DNA of 64,000 nucleotides from Straminergon stramineum (Eukaryota; Streptophyta; Bryopsida; Hypnales; Calliergonaceae), in NCBI GenBank assembly GCA_963920665.1, contig OY987273.1:6822501-6886500 (forward strand), read 5' to 3'. The translations under genes and the position numbers were made by a program. The notes beneath the pieces were generated by a model. It ran no database searches, was not told the origin of the DNA, and saw only the letters and a list, made by a program, of their open reading frames with translations. Of the stretch, positions 1-12,115 are shown piece by piece; positions within the stretch are counted from its first letter, which is position 1; every line of letters starts with the position of its first letter.

Positions 1-410
1 AAGGTACTCAAAAGAATACTTTTGGAATTGATAGAGAAATGGAAGTTACACATTTTGAGTTGTGGATTCCATGTATATGGTTTGATCAACCAATGTTGTC
101 CCTTATTTTTCTTTTTAATTTGAAAGAAAAAGTTCTTAATTTTTTCCAAATTTGAGTATAAGCTAATTCTATTTATTTTTCATTAAGTTTGTTGGAATGG
201 ATTTGAAATGAGTTTCCCTTCATATGGTAGTTTAAAAAAGAAATTGTATTCTTTAAGTCTATGACCATTTTCCATAAAATCTTTTTTTGAAGTATCTTTA
301 AATACCACGTCAAAACCTTGGATAGTGTTTAGGATTTAATAAAATATCTATCTAAACTAGGATGACTTTCATCTAGAAACTCAACGATGGAACGCTAACG
401 GGATAATAAA
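1..410. other. AT-rich noncoding sequence
   Basis: No reading frame, repeat or RNA gene is recognisable here. The stretch is AT-rich with poly-T and poly-A runs and leads into the GC-rich minisatellite that follows. Confidence 0.5.
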
Positions 411-437
411 AATGGCCTTGGGTCCTAAGCGTAAGCG

Positions 438-664
438 CAGTCGCCCTTCAAGTACCCAAAGTCGCCTCTTGAGACCCGCGGTCGCCCCCTTCTACCCGAA
501 GTCGCCCCCCCTTCCACTCGCAGTTGCCCCCCAGACCCGCACTCGCCCCCCCAAACCCGCAGTCATCCTGCCATGGACCCGCAGTCGCCTCCTTTTCGAC
601 CCGTAGTCGCCCTTTGATCTACACACGCACTCCTAATGCGAACCGTCCACCCATAGTCGCCCAC
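438..664 (+). repeat. GC-rich minisatellite array A (AGTCGCCC core)
   Basis: About nine imperfect units of roughly 22-26 bp, each built on the pattern ACCCGCAGTCGCCC followed by a variable C/T-rich spacer. The array stands out from its AT-rich surroundings. It ends with CCACCCATAGTCGCCCA, almost the same as the end of array B at 5354-5364. It lies about 320 bp upstream of the first in-frame ATG of the decayed hAT transposase, so it may belong to that element's promoter region. Short open frames through it are repeat artefacts. Confidence 0.8.
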
Positions 665-983
665 GGGGCGAGTGCGCTTCTTACGAGGTCACCCGTTTCT
701 TGCACCCATTCTTGCTCTTAGTGGGCGACTTGCGGTGCTAGCAGGACTGCATTGTAAAGCTGAAGGCCCGGACTTTGGTTTTCACCTTGCTTTGGGGATG
801 AACTCATGGCTTGAATCTTCGAAAGAGGCTTCTTGCGGATGTTTGGTTCTTTGGAGGGCAACAACTTGGTTTGAGTGGTTTAAAAGACCGTTCAAAGCAA
901 GTGTCTTAACCATTCTTTTTTCTAAATCAAGGCTCTGATTCATATGATAATATTGTTTTAAGAACTCATAGGCGAGGAACAAT

Positions 984-3118
984 ATGGCTAGTCGGGGTGA
1001 GGGGAGGAGGACTACCATTAACGATACAAGGAGAGCCACGAAGGAGTGGGCCCTTGGTTGGTTGTAGACATTGACCATCAGTTTGCGGGAAACACACGAA
1101 CATGTGTTTTCTGTGGGTGGACCTCCGTATTTGTACAAAAGTAGGCATTCTGTCATTTTGGATTTGGCGGCAAGACTACATCGGAGCGATGTAAGAAAAT
1201 CCCATGGGCAGTATTGCAAAAGTTTAGGACTTGTCATGGGGTTGTTCCGAAGGAAATGAGCTTTGAATAAATGCATGAAGAGGTTCTAGAATTTGATGTT
1301 GTAGATGAGACTATGGTTGAGCCTATGTTGGAGGGGGGTAGGGAGAGATCAGAGGAGCCTAGTGCTACAAATGAACCAATGCTTCCTATTACAAATTCAG
1401 GAGATTCTACTCCTCAAACAATCTTGAGAAGGAGGAATAACCCTTCCATTTCTAGGCAAACTAGCATGGATGAGGCATTACAATGTAGCATGAGAGCAAA
1501 GTTGGATACCATGTGGGCTTTCTTCTTTTATGAGGCTAGCATCGCATTCAATGTTGCGTGCCATCTTGCCTTTGTGAAAGTAGTGAAAGAGACAGCAGCA
1601 TCAGGACTACGATACCAACCGCCCTCATACAATGCTTTGCATACAAGAATGATAGAGCCAAAGAAGGAAAGTGTTTCTAAAATGGTCACTCAGTGGACAA
1701 AGCACTCTATCGAAGTTTACGGAGCGACTCTTTGTTCGAATGGTTGGTTTAATACTAATAGCTGTCCATTATTGAATTTAATGCTCGTGTGTCCTGTGGG
1801 GGATGTGTTTCTTGGATCGGTGGACACCACGGGGGAAAAAGACATTGCGTACACAACCAATATGATGGCGCAATACATAGAAGAGGTTGGCCCCAAAAAC
1901 ATTGTCCAACTATGTACAGACAATGCCATTGTCATGACAAAGACTTTGAAGGCGTTAAAAGAGAAATATCCTCACATGTATACCCAAGGATGCGCAGCAC
2001 ACATTTTGGACTTGCTTTTGGAAGACTGGGCAAAGGATGGCAAGGTGAAGAGAATAGTACGACGTTGTACGTAGATAATAAAGTACATCAAGAGGTACCA
2101 TTCCACATTGGCTCTCTTCCGAAAGTACTCCCTAAACAAGGCATTGCGAATGCCTTCTCAAACACGCTTTGCAGTGAACTTCCTCATGATTTCACGTGGT
2201 GGAGTGCAAGTTAGCATTGATTCGAGTGATAATGGATGAGACATATGTGCAATTTGAGGCTAGTTTGGAACGTCGCCAAAATGGAGATATATTGAAAACG
2301 CAAGCATGTATAGCATGGGAGGACATTCATTCGGAATCTTTTGGGTGGAGTGTGATAATTTTTTGCACATGGTGGAGCCCGTCCTTATTGCTCTTCGAGT
2401 GTTTGATGGGAAAGCCCTGGCAATGCCTAAGGCTTGGTTGGTTATGAAGACTCTTCAAGAGCACATGTGAAGCTTGAGAAACAAACCTTTTTTTTTGAGT
2501 GATGAAACTGCGATGAACTTTGAAAAGCATTTTGAGGATTGTTGGAAATTGATGCTCACAGACCTATACTATGTAGGGGCACTCTTAAATCCTTTCTTGA
2601 TTGAAGTAGGGACCCTTCATAACAACAGTGTGGCCAAAAGAGCCTTAAATCGGGTGCTTCGAAAAATGAGCGAGTCATTGGGATTATCATATATGGACGC
2701 ATTGCAAGAGCTCACGTAGTTCGAAGAGAAGACAGGCCCTTTTGACCCCTTAGAAGAGGCTCTCGATATTACACAGTGTAAACTAATGCCTCATCAATGG
2801 TGGAATCTTGTGGGTGCTAATGTTCTCCCAAAAATTGCAATGAGAGTTCTATCTTTGACATGCTCAGCATCATCATGTGAAAGGAATTGGAGCATGTATT
2901 CATTTGTGCACAATAAAGTGCAAAATCGCCTAACCACATCCAAGGCAGAAGCATTGGTGTATATCTACACCAACAGTAAACTTGAACGTGAGAAATGTGG
3001 ACGCAATCTTGCAATGTTCTATGAAAAGTACCTTGTGGATGGAAATACCTCGGAAGAAAATGAAGAGCCATTAGGTACAAGATCATCAAGGGATGGCGAC
3101 CTAGTCAAAATGGCTTGA
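984..3118 (+). pseudogene. Decayed hAT-superfamily transposase (BED finger, DUF659, dimerisation domain)
   Basis: A cut-and-paste hAT transposase would bind element ends through a BED zinc finger and act through an RNase-H-like core. A damaged BED-like finger is seen around 1103-1255 (CVFCG, then CKKIP). A DUF659 core spans about 1591-2000 with YGATLCSNGW, LLNLMLV and GPKNIVQLCTDNA. A frame-shifted middle section covers 2075-2450 (RFAVNFL is readable). The C-terminal hAT dimerisation segment at about 2840-2990 reads SASSCERNWSMYSFVHNK. Most of the gene lies in one frame (1076-2217 and 2373-3118). It is broken by stops near 1140, 1268, 2072, 2236, 2468 and 2717 and by at least one frameshift near 2200-2370. 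The start at 984 is the nearest ATG upstream of the finger, but it is in a different frame. The family assignment is secure. The element's terminal inverted repeats and 8-bp target duplication were not found. Confidence 0.88.
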
Positions 3119-4259
3119 GCTAATGACAATGTTAGGCTGGCAGAAGAGTGCCTACGTGGAAATATTTGGGCAGGACTGATTCGTAGAGAAAAGAGTCCTC
3201 CATAGAGACACAACTATGGAAATACATTTACAGCTGAGAATAATACGTACTACTTAGTCTAAGGAGGAAGAGGTTCAACATGCACCGCAAAGGCCCCCGC
3301 AACCCTACGTCTCTGCTAGGGATAGGAATGTACCTCCTCCAGTAAATTCATCGCCGACGAGGGCAAGTAGTACTGACAACCCCAATGAAGGCGTAAATAA
3401 TCCAATACCCACAAGAGCTGAGGAAACAAGATCTCCAAATGTTGTAGATCAGGTGCCTACAAGGATAATGAACCTATGAAGCGCCGCTTGAGTTGCTGAG
3501 GTAAATGAAAGGCAAGAGGAGGCAACACCGCCAACACACATCCAAGATGTTGTGCATACAAGCGTTCTACTTTCTCCATTACGGAGCCCTTTAAGAACAG
3601 AAAATGTGAAATATGATTCAGACTTGCCCTTACAAGCTATTATGAACCAGAATCGTATGGTGCCCTTAAGTGGAGGAGGAAACGCAAACAATGCTAGGGC
3701 GACTAGGTCTATACCAACCCGTGTGACTAGGCCGCCCTTGCATAATAGTCCTCTTAGGGCAGTTGATAATGAAGTCCATGCCTCAACTCCCCAATCCACT
3801 CAACCCTCCTCTATTTCTGGCCCTAGAGAATCATCCTTGCTTCTGCGTAAAGGCACAAGAGGACAAAAAAAGCGATTGAGGAAGACATAGGAGAGACTAC
3901 AAAGAAATCCCAAACGACAAAACCATGTTGTCCAAAGATTCATCATGGGTGAAGCCAATTCCAATCGAAACATCAGGCAATCTAGTAGAGGCGAACAACA
4001 CCCTGCATCCAACCTTGATGGAACAACAAATGCATTGAGGTTGACTTAACGATTGGTGCAAACTAGCGACGACGGCGTCGTGGATACTGAAGTGTGGAAA
4101 ATGAACTCAGAGGTAGAACATGAAGTGCAAAATGAACAAGTACAAAGGGAGGACGACGAGAATGGTAACCGTGATGATAACGAAAAGGTCGAGGAGTCGG
4201 ATGATGATTTTGACCCTGACGCTGATGAGATGCCAAGTGATTACACATTTTCATCGTAA
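3119..4259 (+). pseudogene. Possible low-complexity tail of the hAT gene or a second small ORF
   Basis: After the dimerisation domain, one frame stays readable with gaps, mainly 3552-3890 and 4053-4259 (same frame). It encodes a Pro/Ser/Thr/Arg-rich stretch and then a strongly acidic end (ESDDDFDPDADEMPSDYTF). Stops interrupt it near 3887 and 4047. A disordered acidic tail would be unusual but not impossible for a hAT transposase, and it could instead be an independent accessory protein. No domain is recognised. The frame differs from that of the transposase, so a frameshift or intron would be needed to join them. Confidence 0.4.
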
Positions 4260-5139
4260 TTTTATAAATATAGATTTAGAGGTAGTGAAGTGATAATGTA
4301 ATGCTTTTGCATAATTTTGGTGTGCTAAAGTTTTCTAGCTTAAGTTCATAGGCAAATAGCCTATAGATGAATTTTGTGTAGTATCTACTTTAGTATGAAA
4401 GCATAATAGTATTAGAATTACAAAGTTTTGTTCATTGTCTTTAGTGTGGACTTCTACAAGTATAGACGTGGAGATCTTAACAAAGTTCATGGAAGTACAA
4501 TTGAAGTAGAAGTTCATTTATAAGATTGTGTCACTACTCTATTAGTGTGTATAACTTATAATTACAGTAATACTAATTATCCTTACTTTTTTCTTGTTTT
4601 TGTATCTATTTTTGGTGTAATTATTATATCCAATTGTAATATTGGCTTCTACACTTCAATAGGAGTAGAAAATTTGAATTAGAAATTCCCGACCATATGT
4701 AATAAAAACATGTAGAACTCAGAGGCTCCTATGAATGAGTGAATGACCACAAAATGTGAAGTACTTAATTTAAGGCTTAGGAGAATGCAATGGCACATGG
4801 AAACTGTAGGATCCTAAATTGTGAGCAAGATTGAAATGGTCGTTATATCCATGTTTGCAATTGCAACGGCACACAAGGTTGCTCTTAACCTTTTACAGAT
4901 GGACTAGTGAGTATGAAAATCATCTCCAATGGAACTATGTGATGTGATGTACTTGCCTTTTCCCTAACAAAAATACTCATTTCCGGTATGAGGACTCAAT
5001 AAGATCTCTCTTTTGGGACCCAATTTTCAAAGATGGACAATTGCATTTATGTCATATATTAGAAGTTTTTATCATCCACGGAACAAAAAAAATTCCTTAT
5101 GTATGGGATAAAGCCAAGATCACCCTTTTCCTTACACCG
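4260..5139. other. AT-rich noncoding spacer
   Basis: Nothing coding is supported. The stretch contains short A/T runs and no recognised repeat boundary. The 3' end of the upstream hAT element probably lies here, but no terminal inverted repeat was identified by eye. Confidence 0.4.
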
Positions 5140-5364
5140 ACGGTCACCTTTACACCCTCAGTCGCCCTAGGTTGGACCTGCAATCGCCCTCATTCTGGGA
5201 CCCGCGGTCACCCTAGGTTGGACCTGCAATCACCCTCATTCTGGGATCCGCGGTCGTCCTACCTTACCCGTAGTCGCCTTGGATTTTAGACCCGCAATCG
5301 CCCTCATTCTGGGACCCGCAGTTGCCCCACCTTACTTGCATGCACCCCACCCACAGTCGCCCAT
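5140..5364 (+). repeat. GC-rich minisatellite array B (AGTCGCCC core)
   Basis: About nine units of roughly 22 bp with the pattern (G)ACC(C/T)GCAATCGCCC plus a spacer such as TCATTCTGGG or TAGGTTGG, alternating in a higher-order pattern. It has the same core, orientation and 3' closing unit (CCACCCACAGTCGCCCA) as array A. It lies about 240 bp upstream of the first coding exon of the methyltransferase-like gene. Confidence 0.8.
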
Positions 5365-5430
5365 GGTGACGTGGTCAAAGCTTTCCACGTCACTGTTGAC
5401 AACTCGCCACGTAAGATAAAATTTTTGGCT

Positions 5431-5457
5431 ACCCTAACCGAAAACCCTAAACCCTAA
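5431..5457 (+). promoter_or_regulatory. Telomere-box motif (CCCTAA repeats)
   Basis: The sequence reads ACCCTAACCGAAAACCCTAAACCCTAA, that is, three imperfect CCCTAAA-type units between array B and the methyltransferase-like gene. In plants such telo-boxes are common in promoters of growth-related genes. Too short to be a telomere remnant; could also be chance in a repeat-rich region. Confidence 0.45.
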
Positions 5458-5599
5458 TTATGTGCTCGTCAAATTTGTCTCGTATATACGACTCTCGTCT
5501 TCTACGACATGCAACATCAAACGAACAACTCAACACCCAAACTCCAAAACATGTTCGATAGAACAACCCTGGCATCATTATTTGTATGACAATCTTACT

Positions 5600-8340
5600 G
5601 CTTTCTAGGGTCCAAATATAAGGACCTCTTTTGGGATTCTTGGATCAACAAAGCATCTTTTTGGGCTGAGGTATTGTATTATGACCACAAAATATTTCTT
5701 GACTTATATTTCATGGTTTCATTTTTTTTAACATTCTTCATTTCATTTTAATAGATGGAGGAGGCAATTCTTAAGATGGTTACAAACATTTGCAAACACA
5801 AGAATATTGTTGTTGATTGGACCATTCAAGGTATTTGAAAGCCCTCTGATTATGTCAAGAGTTGGCATATTCTTCTTTGGGACAAAGCATTCATTCCATT
5901 CTTTGGAAATAAAGATCAAAAACTTTATACAAAGAAGACTGTATTCAAAGAGTTCCCTAGAACTAAAAGTGCAGTGAGACGAATTGTATACAAGTACTAC
6001 CATACTACTGCATTTATATTAATGCTTTGATTTTTCATTATTTATTTTTTGGTCCTTAATTCTTATTGTTGCTTCTATAAATTCATAAAAATGCTTTGTT
6101 TGTTTTTATTATTTAAATTTCATAAACTACTTGTTGATCATTATATTTATTTCCTCAACTTCAGGTACTTCATGCGAGTTCTACTTCCCAAGAATGCAAA
6201 TCCAAAGGAAGCTATACCAACTTTTTTCCTTTCATGGTTGCAAAAAGACTCGATCTTTATATGTTTACATTTGAGCAACTGAAGAAATTCAAAGTTGCAT
6301 ACTTGGAAGTTGGAGATTGGTACCTTGATTGTCATCAGAACTACACCCCTAACTCAAAGGTTACTATGAGGACAATTCTTGATGGTGGAAAGCTTCTTCT
6401 TGTTGAACCTAACAATGCGCAAGAAGTGAATCCCAAAGAAACTCAAGCACAAGTAAAGGCACCAAAGAAAAAGTGGCTTATGAAGAAAGAGAAGGAAGAG
6501 ATAGAGAGGGTGGCAAAAAATTAAGCAAAGAATAAACAAGCCGAGAGAGAGAAGTCTCAAGAAAATGAGATTGTGGTCGTGCCCTCAAAGAGTCATGAGA
6601 GTAACCCCATCCTAAACCAAGGTCATCATGACAACATTGCATCCATAGCTCCAGATTCCTCTTTATCAAATGTTGTTCATGCCATTGGGAATCAGATTCA
6701 AAAGAAGAAACAATTGATATTTCCTTCTATGAGCTCTTCTATGATCGAGCTTACCACTCTCTTCATGTCTTTGTAGAGTGCACTTCTCTCATCACTCACT
6801 TGAATAGTTTACAAGAGCCCACTGGCTCTAATCCTTGATGGATAAAGTTGTATGATACTATAGCCAAGGTATTGTATTCTAAACATAATTCCAACATTTC
6901 TCCTTTTATGGCATTGTTGTGAAGTTTCTAATTCTAACTTCAGATGTATGGAATATACAAATTAGTACTACTCGCAATTGTACAATTACATCCGACTTTT
7001 GCAAGAAATACAAGCATATAGGGCTTTATTTGATTATTGCAGACATTCCTGAGAATCTCCCTATTCCAGGCATTTTGACTTCAATTCTAGACTAGAACTT
7101 GTGCAAAGAAAACTACGTTGAGACTATCTTTAAGATGGTTGATGTGTATTTGCATAATGACGGTGCTCTTTTACTTATACATTGTGATGACCACAATTTG
7201 CTAAAAGAAGTTGATGAGTTGGTTGACTAGTATGACATGAAGTTGGCCAAAGATTGGTGGGGGATCAATGAACTACATCTTGCATCTCCATGCGACCCGT
7301 CATTTATGATAAATAGACAATTTGTTACATATTTTGTGACCATTTGTAAGGATTTAGGGGGATGATTGAATTGAATTATATATGCTTAAATTAAATTAAT
7401 GGTTTGCAAATACAATTTCACTTCTAATATTCAACTTTGTAATGCTTCCAGTCTATTCGATTTTGAATTCAATTATTCATTTGGTGAGACATTCCTTTAC
7501 GGTTTTCATTCCAAGAAAAACATGACTCTTCTTATGTTGGTGAGCCTTTGGAGAAAAATGATGCTCTCTTCAATCTTACGGACATTGAAAACCTTTCTAT
7601 GAACGAGAAAGTTTCTTGGAGAGGTTCACATGAGAAGAATTTATCCTTCATGCGAGATCTCATCCTACAATTTTGCAAACCTGGAGATACTGTCCATGAT
7701 TGCAAGGCTTCAACAGGTAAATTTTTTTCTACAATCTAAAGTTCTACTCATCATTTTTTGAAACCCAATTTTCATGACTTATTCACATATTTTTTGTTTA
7801 CATTAGGGTCATTCATTAAGGCTTGTTTGGTGACTAGACGACACATCTTGGCCTTAGAAGATGATCCTCTTATTTTCAACGCCATGATTGCCCCATTTGC
7901 CCCTACACCAACCTCTATTCCTACAACCAAGGGTAGGGTCACTACCCCACCACCTAATTAGCCACCTACAAAGAAGCCAAAGAGAAATCAATTCATCTCT
8001 TATGCATAAGTTGTGATCCATTTGTTTTGTCACAATTTTTTATCTTATGTTTGCATTTCATAAGACTTGAATGATTTCTCTACTTATCTTTTTTTTGACT
8101 TGTAGAAGCACTATACTAGAGTGATTGCAAGATGCAAATGAACAAAGTCCGCCTTTCAATTTCAATCTCTAGATTTATGTAGAAAAGATTGCTCAAGTAT
8201 GTATTGACACTCCATCTCTAAGAGTGAATTGATATAAACTTCAATATAATCCAAAGGTAAAGGAGTTCTTGGATATAGAGGTAGATGAAGGAGAGGAAGG
8301 TTCAACCTCTAGTGATTCTCGCTCTAGCAATGATCTCTGA
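5600..8340 (+). pseudogene. Decayed multi-exon DNA amino-methyltransferase-like gene (N4/N6 class beta)
   Basis: The protein resembles DNA methylases of the N4-cytosine/N6-adenine type. The C-terminal half has the class-beta order. A motif-IV-like region comes first (about 7020-7310): LIIADIPENLPIPG where DPPY is expected, followed by LHNDGALLLIHCDDHN and DWWGINELHLASP. The AdoMet-binding motif follows at 7590-7910: WRGSHEKNLSFMRDLI, KPGDTVHDCKASTG, SFIKACLVTRRHILALE. That last motif is split by a 90-bp intron. Upstream exons encode a Trp-rich N-terminal part (from about 5600; FWAE joins MEEAI across 5665-5755) and a Lys/Glu-rich linker (6180-6780). The end is acidic and Ser-rich, at 8338. 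In-frame stops occur near 5836, 6523, 7092 and 7229, and there are frameshifts near 6230 and 6690. The catalytic motif reads DIPE, so activity is doubtful even in the ancestor of this copy. Confidence 0.65.
7717..7806 (+). other. GT-AG intron inside the AdoMet-binding motif
   Basis: The donor is CAG|GTAAAT at 7717 and the acceptor is CATTAG|GG at 7806. The 90-bp intervening sequence is T-rich. Removing it joins KASTG directly to SFIKA in phase and restores a D-x3-S-T-G-S methyltransferase motif. This is strong evidence that the gene was a spliced eukaryotic gene and not recent bacterial contamination. Confidence 0.75.
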
Positions 8341-9170
8341 GTGGTCTTCATTTTTTAGTGTATTTCACTATTGTGGCTCTAAAGTGCCCTATAGTTTTAT
8401 GGCATTTATTTTCTTATATGCATATTATGTAGGCATTCAGTTTTGAACTCTTCATTTTGAATGACATCCAAGTGGCCCACATGTTTTCAATTATTTCATT
8501 TTCTATTCTCAGTGAGTATGTAATTTGTCCTTCTATGCATTATCTCAAGAAAAGATTTGTTTGTAAATGTTTCACGATTGTCTATAATCTTGACAATTGC
8601 AATATCATGCCATGGGTATATATATTATTTTTATGATGATATTTCACTATCATAGATTTCTTTTCAATTTCTTTTAAACTACTTGATCTTGCCATTGCAA
8701 GTCTTGAATGACAAAAGTCCATAGTCATAGATCTCCTTCCACTTTCACCAAAATTGTAAACCATCATTTCATTAATTGTCCTAATTTTTTTACAATTTGT
8801 AGATTCACATGCCATTTTTCAATATAAAAATTCAAAACTAATGACAAGTACACGGTAATAGGGTCTCTTGTATTTCTAAATCTAAACTCACCATTCTTGT
8901 AGAAGGCTTTAAATGTCTAAAAATTACATAATCATAATGCTTACATCACATACCTTTAGGTGTAAGCTTCCAAGATTCCACAGCTTTAGGTCATACTAGC
9001 ATAAGAAAAATTTCAATCTAATTTTTTTGTGACAAATTGATTACACGGTTTTAGGTACTTTTCTTCATGGTAACAAGATTAAAATCAATCTTTTTCCCTA
9101 AAATCCTTACTCCATGCTCACTTTTCCCTGCTCCCCGCTCCTTACTCACAAACTAGCATTCCTCAAAGGA
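8341..9170. other. AT-rich noncoding spacer
   Basis: I see no supported gene or repeat. The only open frame of note (reverse strand, 8582-8815) shows no recognisable feature and looks like chance. Confidence 0.4.
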
Positions 9171-9179
9171 GAACAAGGA

Positions 9180-9592
9180 CATTTTTGAAGCCATCCTCAA
9201 ACCAATGAAGAAGTCCACTCTCACCATGGTGGCGACACAACCACTAGTTGCAGTTATGGTTTCACAAGACTTGGACAACATGCCCATAGTACCTTGGAAA
9301 TTCACTCAGAAGGGAAAATTCAATAAGTAAGTTGGCACTTTTCAAAATTATGTCTTTGTATGGTGACTTCCATATTTTAAATCTCTAATATGGTATCAAA
9401 TTTATTTGCAGTCATTAAGGATTGATGACAAGGGATGCAATGATGAAGAATCAAAGTCTTTTCGTTAGTCTAGAGAAGCCTTTCGACCATCCGGTTTATG
9501 ATGAGCAAATGGCAACAACCTTTGCGGTTTTGGGTTGCTTAAACCAAAACGCCGTAAAGACCTTATGCTCTAAATGTCTTGCAGTTCATTGA
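9180..9592 (+). pseudogene. Unrecognised gene fragment, possibly two exons
   Basis: Two short stretches read like protein. One is near 9206-9330 (MKKSTLTMVATQPL onward, ending KFTQKGKFNK before a possible GTAAGT donor at 9328). The other is 9418-9592 (MTRDAMMKNQSLF, then FDHPVYDEQMATTFAVLG). A T-rich stretch with a possible acceptor (TTTGCAG at 9412) separates them. No family is recognised. It could be part of a transposon gene downstream of the methyltransferase-like gene, or chance. Confidence 0.25.
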
Positions 9593-10059
9593 TGGGTCTA
9601 TGTCTGAGGGTAGAGAATCTTCTAACTCGTCCGAGACTTTTGATTCTCCGACCTAGTCCATAGAGACTTAGACTCAAGAGATTGACATACCTCATGAATC
9701 ATACTATTGTGTGTTGACTTTTATTATGATTGGATTTGTGTGTTTTATAGCTATATCTTGGAAATTTGTTATTTTGCTTTGCATTGTCTTCTATAAGATT
9801 TCTACTCCAATTGACCATAGCAAGCTACTTCCCCCTCCAAATGAAGGCTAAGTAGAAAATACCTTGTATTTCATAGAAAGGACCCTACTTTTAGAGAAGA
9901 GGAGGATTATCTACATCCACAGTCATAGGCCCCTCTCTATTATTTTGTAGCAAAAAAATTCTCGCTCACGAGCTCACAAGCTTATAGGCTTCCTACTCTA
10001 AGCTCGCATATTAGCAACCTTGGCGGATGGGGCATGAGATAGGTGGTTTAAGATGTGGA

Positions 10060-10275
10060 GGTGTGGACGGATAATGCGAACAAGTGGATGGAGAGGTGGA
10101 TGGAGGAGAGGCTAGCAAGGAAAAAGCGGGTGGGAGGGAGAGGTGTTTTTGATTTGGTGGAGGTGGGCCTATAGTGGATGGGCGGACAGGAGGAGGGCAT
10201 GAAAGAGAGATGGGAGGGAAGGAGAGGTGCTTTTGACTTTGTAGAGGTGGGGGGATGGGCGGACAAGTAGAGCAT
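10060..10275 (+). repeat. G-rich imperfect tandem duplication
   Basis: Two copies of about 80 bp: one around 10125-10195 and one around 10205-10275. Each carries GGGAGG(GA/AAGGA)GAGGTG, then TTTTGA(T/C)TT, GGAGGTGGG or AGAGGTGGG, and GGATGGGCGGACA. The top strand is strongly G-rich. The reverse-strand frame at 10048-10284 is an artefact of this composition. Confidence 0.6.
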
Positions 10276-10289
10276 GCATTGCATGGTGA

Positions 10290-12110
10290 ATCAAGAAAGC
10301 TATAGAAATTATATCTTTAATATGTTATATCATGAGGCACTAAATTGGTACAACTATGAAAAGTGGCACCAAATAGCCTCTTGTTTGGAAAATCATTTGA
10401 TTTGTAAACGAAGAATTCAAATGGGTGTGTAAAGAAATTTAGTTTTACATTGGTGCTTTTTTACAAGTTTGCTTTATCAACATTACCTTTTGGCTAATAG
10501 CAAAAGAAATTCAAGGTCAAGATTGTAACAATTTCATTGGTTTCAATTTCTAATTGATTTCTATGCCTTTAAAGGCAAGTAATTAATACCTAAAGTCCTA
10601 AGGACCCTACAATCTTATAGGGGACTCTTGTGATATGTAATCTCAATTAAATGATTTATTTCTGAATTTTTTGTTCAAAATTCTTCGCTTATTAGCTAAA
10701 TTCTTCAACAAAAGATATTATAAAGTTAAAATCATTAGTGCCAAAATTTAAAGTGAAGAAAATTAGAGGCCCAAGAATCTAGTATAGTAAGATGGAAGAA
10801 AATATTTTTTTGCTTACTTTAAATGCAAATACCATGCAATGTATGCACTCAAAGTTTTCAAGATGACAAGATTACTCCCACATATTTTTATACTAGTGTA
10901 GTACAAATTCCAATGGTTAGATATGCCAAAAAATTAATTTAGAAAGTTTTTTGCTCTTTGCAATAGAAATGGCAGTTTTAAGTGATATTCAATGGAAAAA
11001 AAAGACTTATGACTTTAGGGGTTCAAGATTTTGAAAAATTGTAGGCCTACATAATTACATAAGTAATTCAATCAATATTGTAAATACATAATCTACAAAA
11101 TATGATATTATGAACCTTCTTAGAAAATCATTTGCAAAAAAGTCTTGAGATGAAACGTACTTATAATCATTGGAGTATGACTTACTTATTCCAATTGTTG
11201 TACTGGAAGGCTCATCATATTTGAAGGTCAATCACATTCTACACTCAATCACATTCTACACTACCTTAGCTCTAATATTTTGGGGTTGTGATAAATTTAT
11301 TGATGGTTTACAATTTATGATGCACGCAAGTATACATAGGTATAAGCATGTATGATCTGAACCTCAATTTTATTTTTGTTGTATAAATGCTTACTTGAAT
11401 CTTGTCCACATCATATCACATTAAATTACATTAAAGTGCTTAAATCTTTTTGAGTATCATCCCATAAATGCCATAATAGAATAATGAAATAATATAATTT
11501 TTTTTAGGATATTTACATTGGTATTTTGAACAAACAATGCATTCTACAACAAAAATTGAAGAAACACTTTAGGTTATAATCAAATGTTCTACATTTGTAT
11601 AGTGGCCCACAATAAAGTAAATCTTAAGAACAATTGAAACCTAAATGACAAAGTTAGAAAGGCCTACATATGCATTACATTGTCATCATTGCATTCCAAA
11701 CTTCAAAAGAATCAAAGGTAAAACATATTCCACACATTACACCATTAATTTTGAAAACTCATGCAATGTTATAAGTTTGGTATGTACAATTAAGGATTTA
11801 CAATTCAAGTTTTTGGGTAAGGTTTAGGGTTTAGGATTTGGAGAGAATGTTTAAATGTAGGGAGTAATATATGAAATTATCCTTTCTTACATTAATACTA
11901 CATTGGATATTTGTTGCATTGAAGAGTTTTTTTAGAAATGAATCTGTACTTTTTAGAATTCAATGTTGTAGAATTGCTGGCAATTAAAGGTCGAGTGGGG
12001 TGGATAGCGAGGCAAATTGTTGAGGTGGTTGGCATAAGGGGACGATTGAGGCGAATGGCAAGTTCGGGGCCAATTTGGGCAGATTGCTTCTAGGTTTGGT
12101 GGCAGACGGG
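10290..12110. other. AT-rich noncoding sequence
   Basis: No gene is supported. Small open frames at 11170-11355 and 11645-11827 have no recognisable features. A TTTAGGGTTTAGG motif occurs near 11822-11836. Confidence 0.4.
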
Positions 12111-12115
12111 TAGTG

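Noticed and set aside
412..721. Short overlapping Pro/Arg-rich open frames
   Set aside because: Products of the GC-rich minisatellite; all three frames stay open because of the repeat composition.
438..5364. Arrays A and B as the two LTRs of one retrotransposon enclosing the hAT gene
   Set aside because: Similarity is confined to the minisatellite units. Flanking sequence does not match, and no TG...CA ends or target duplication were found.
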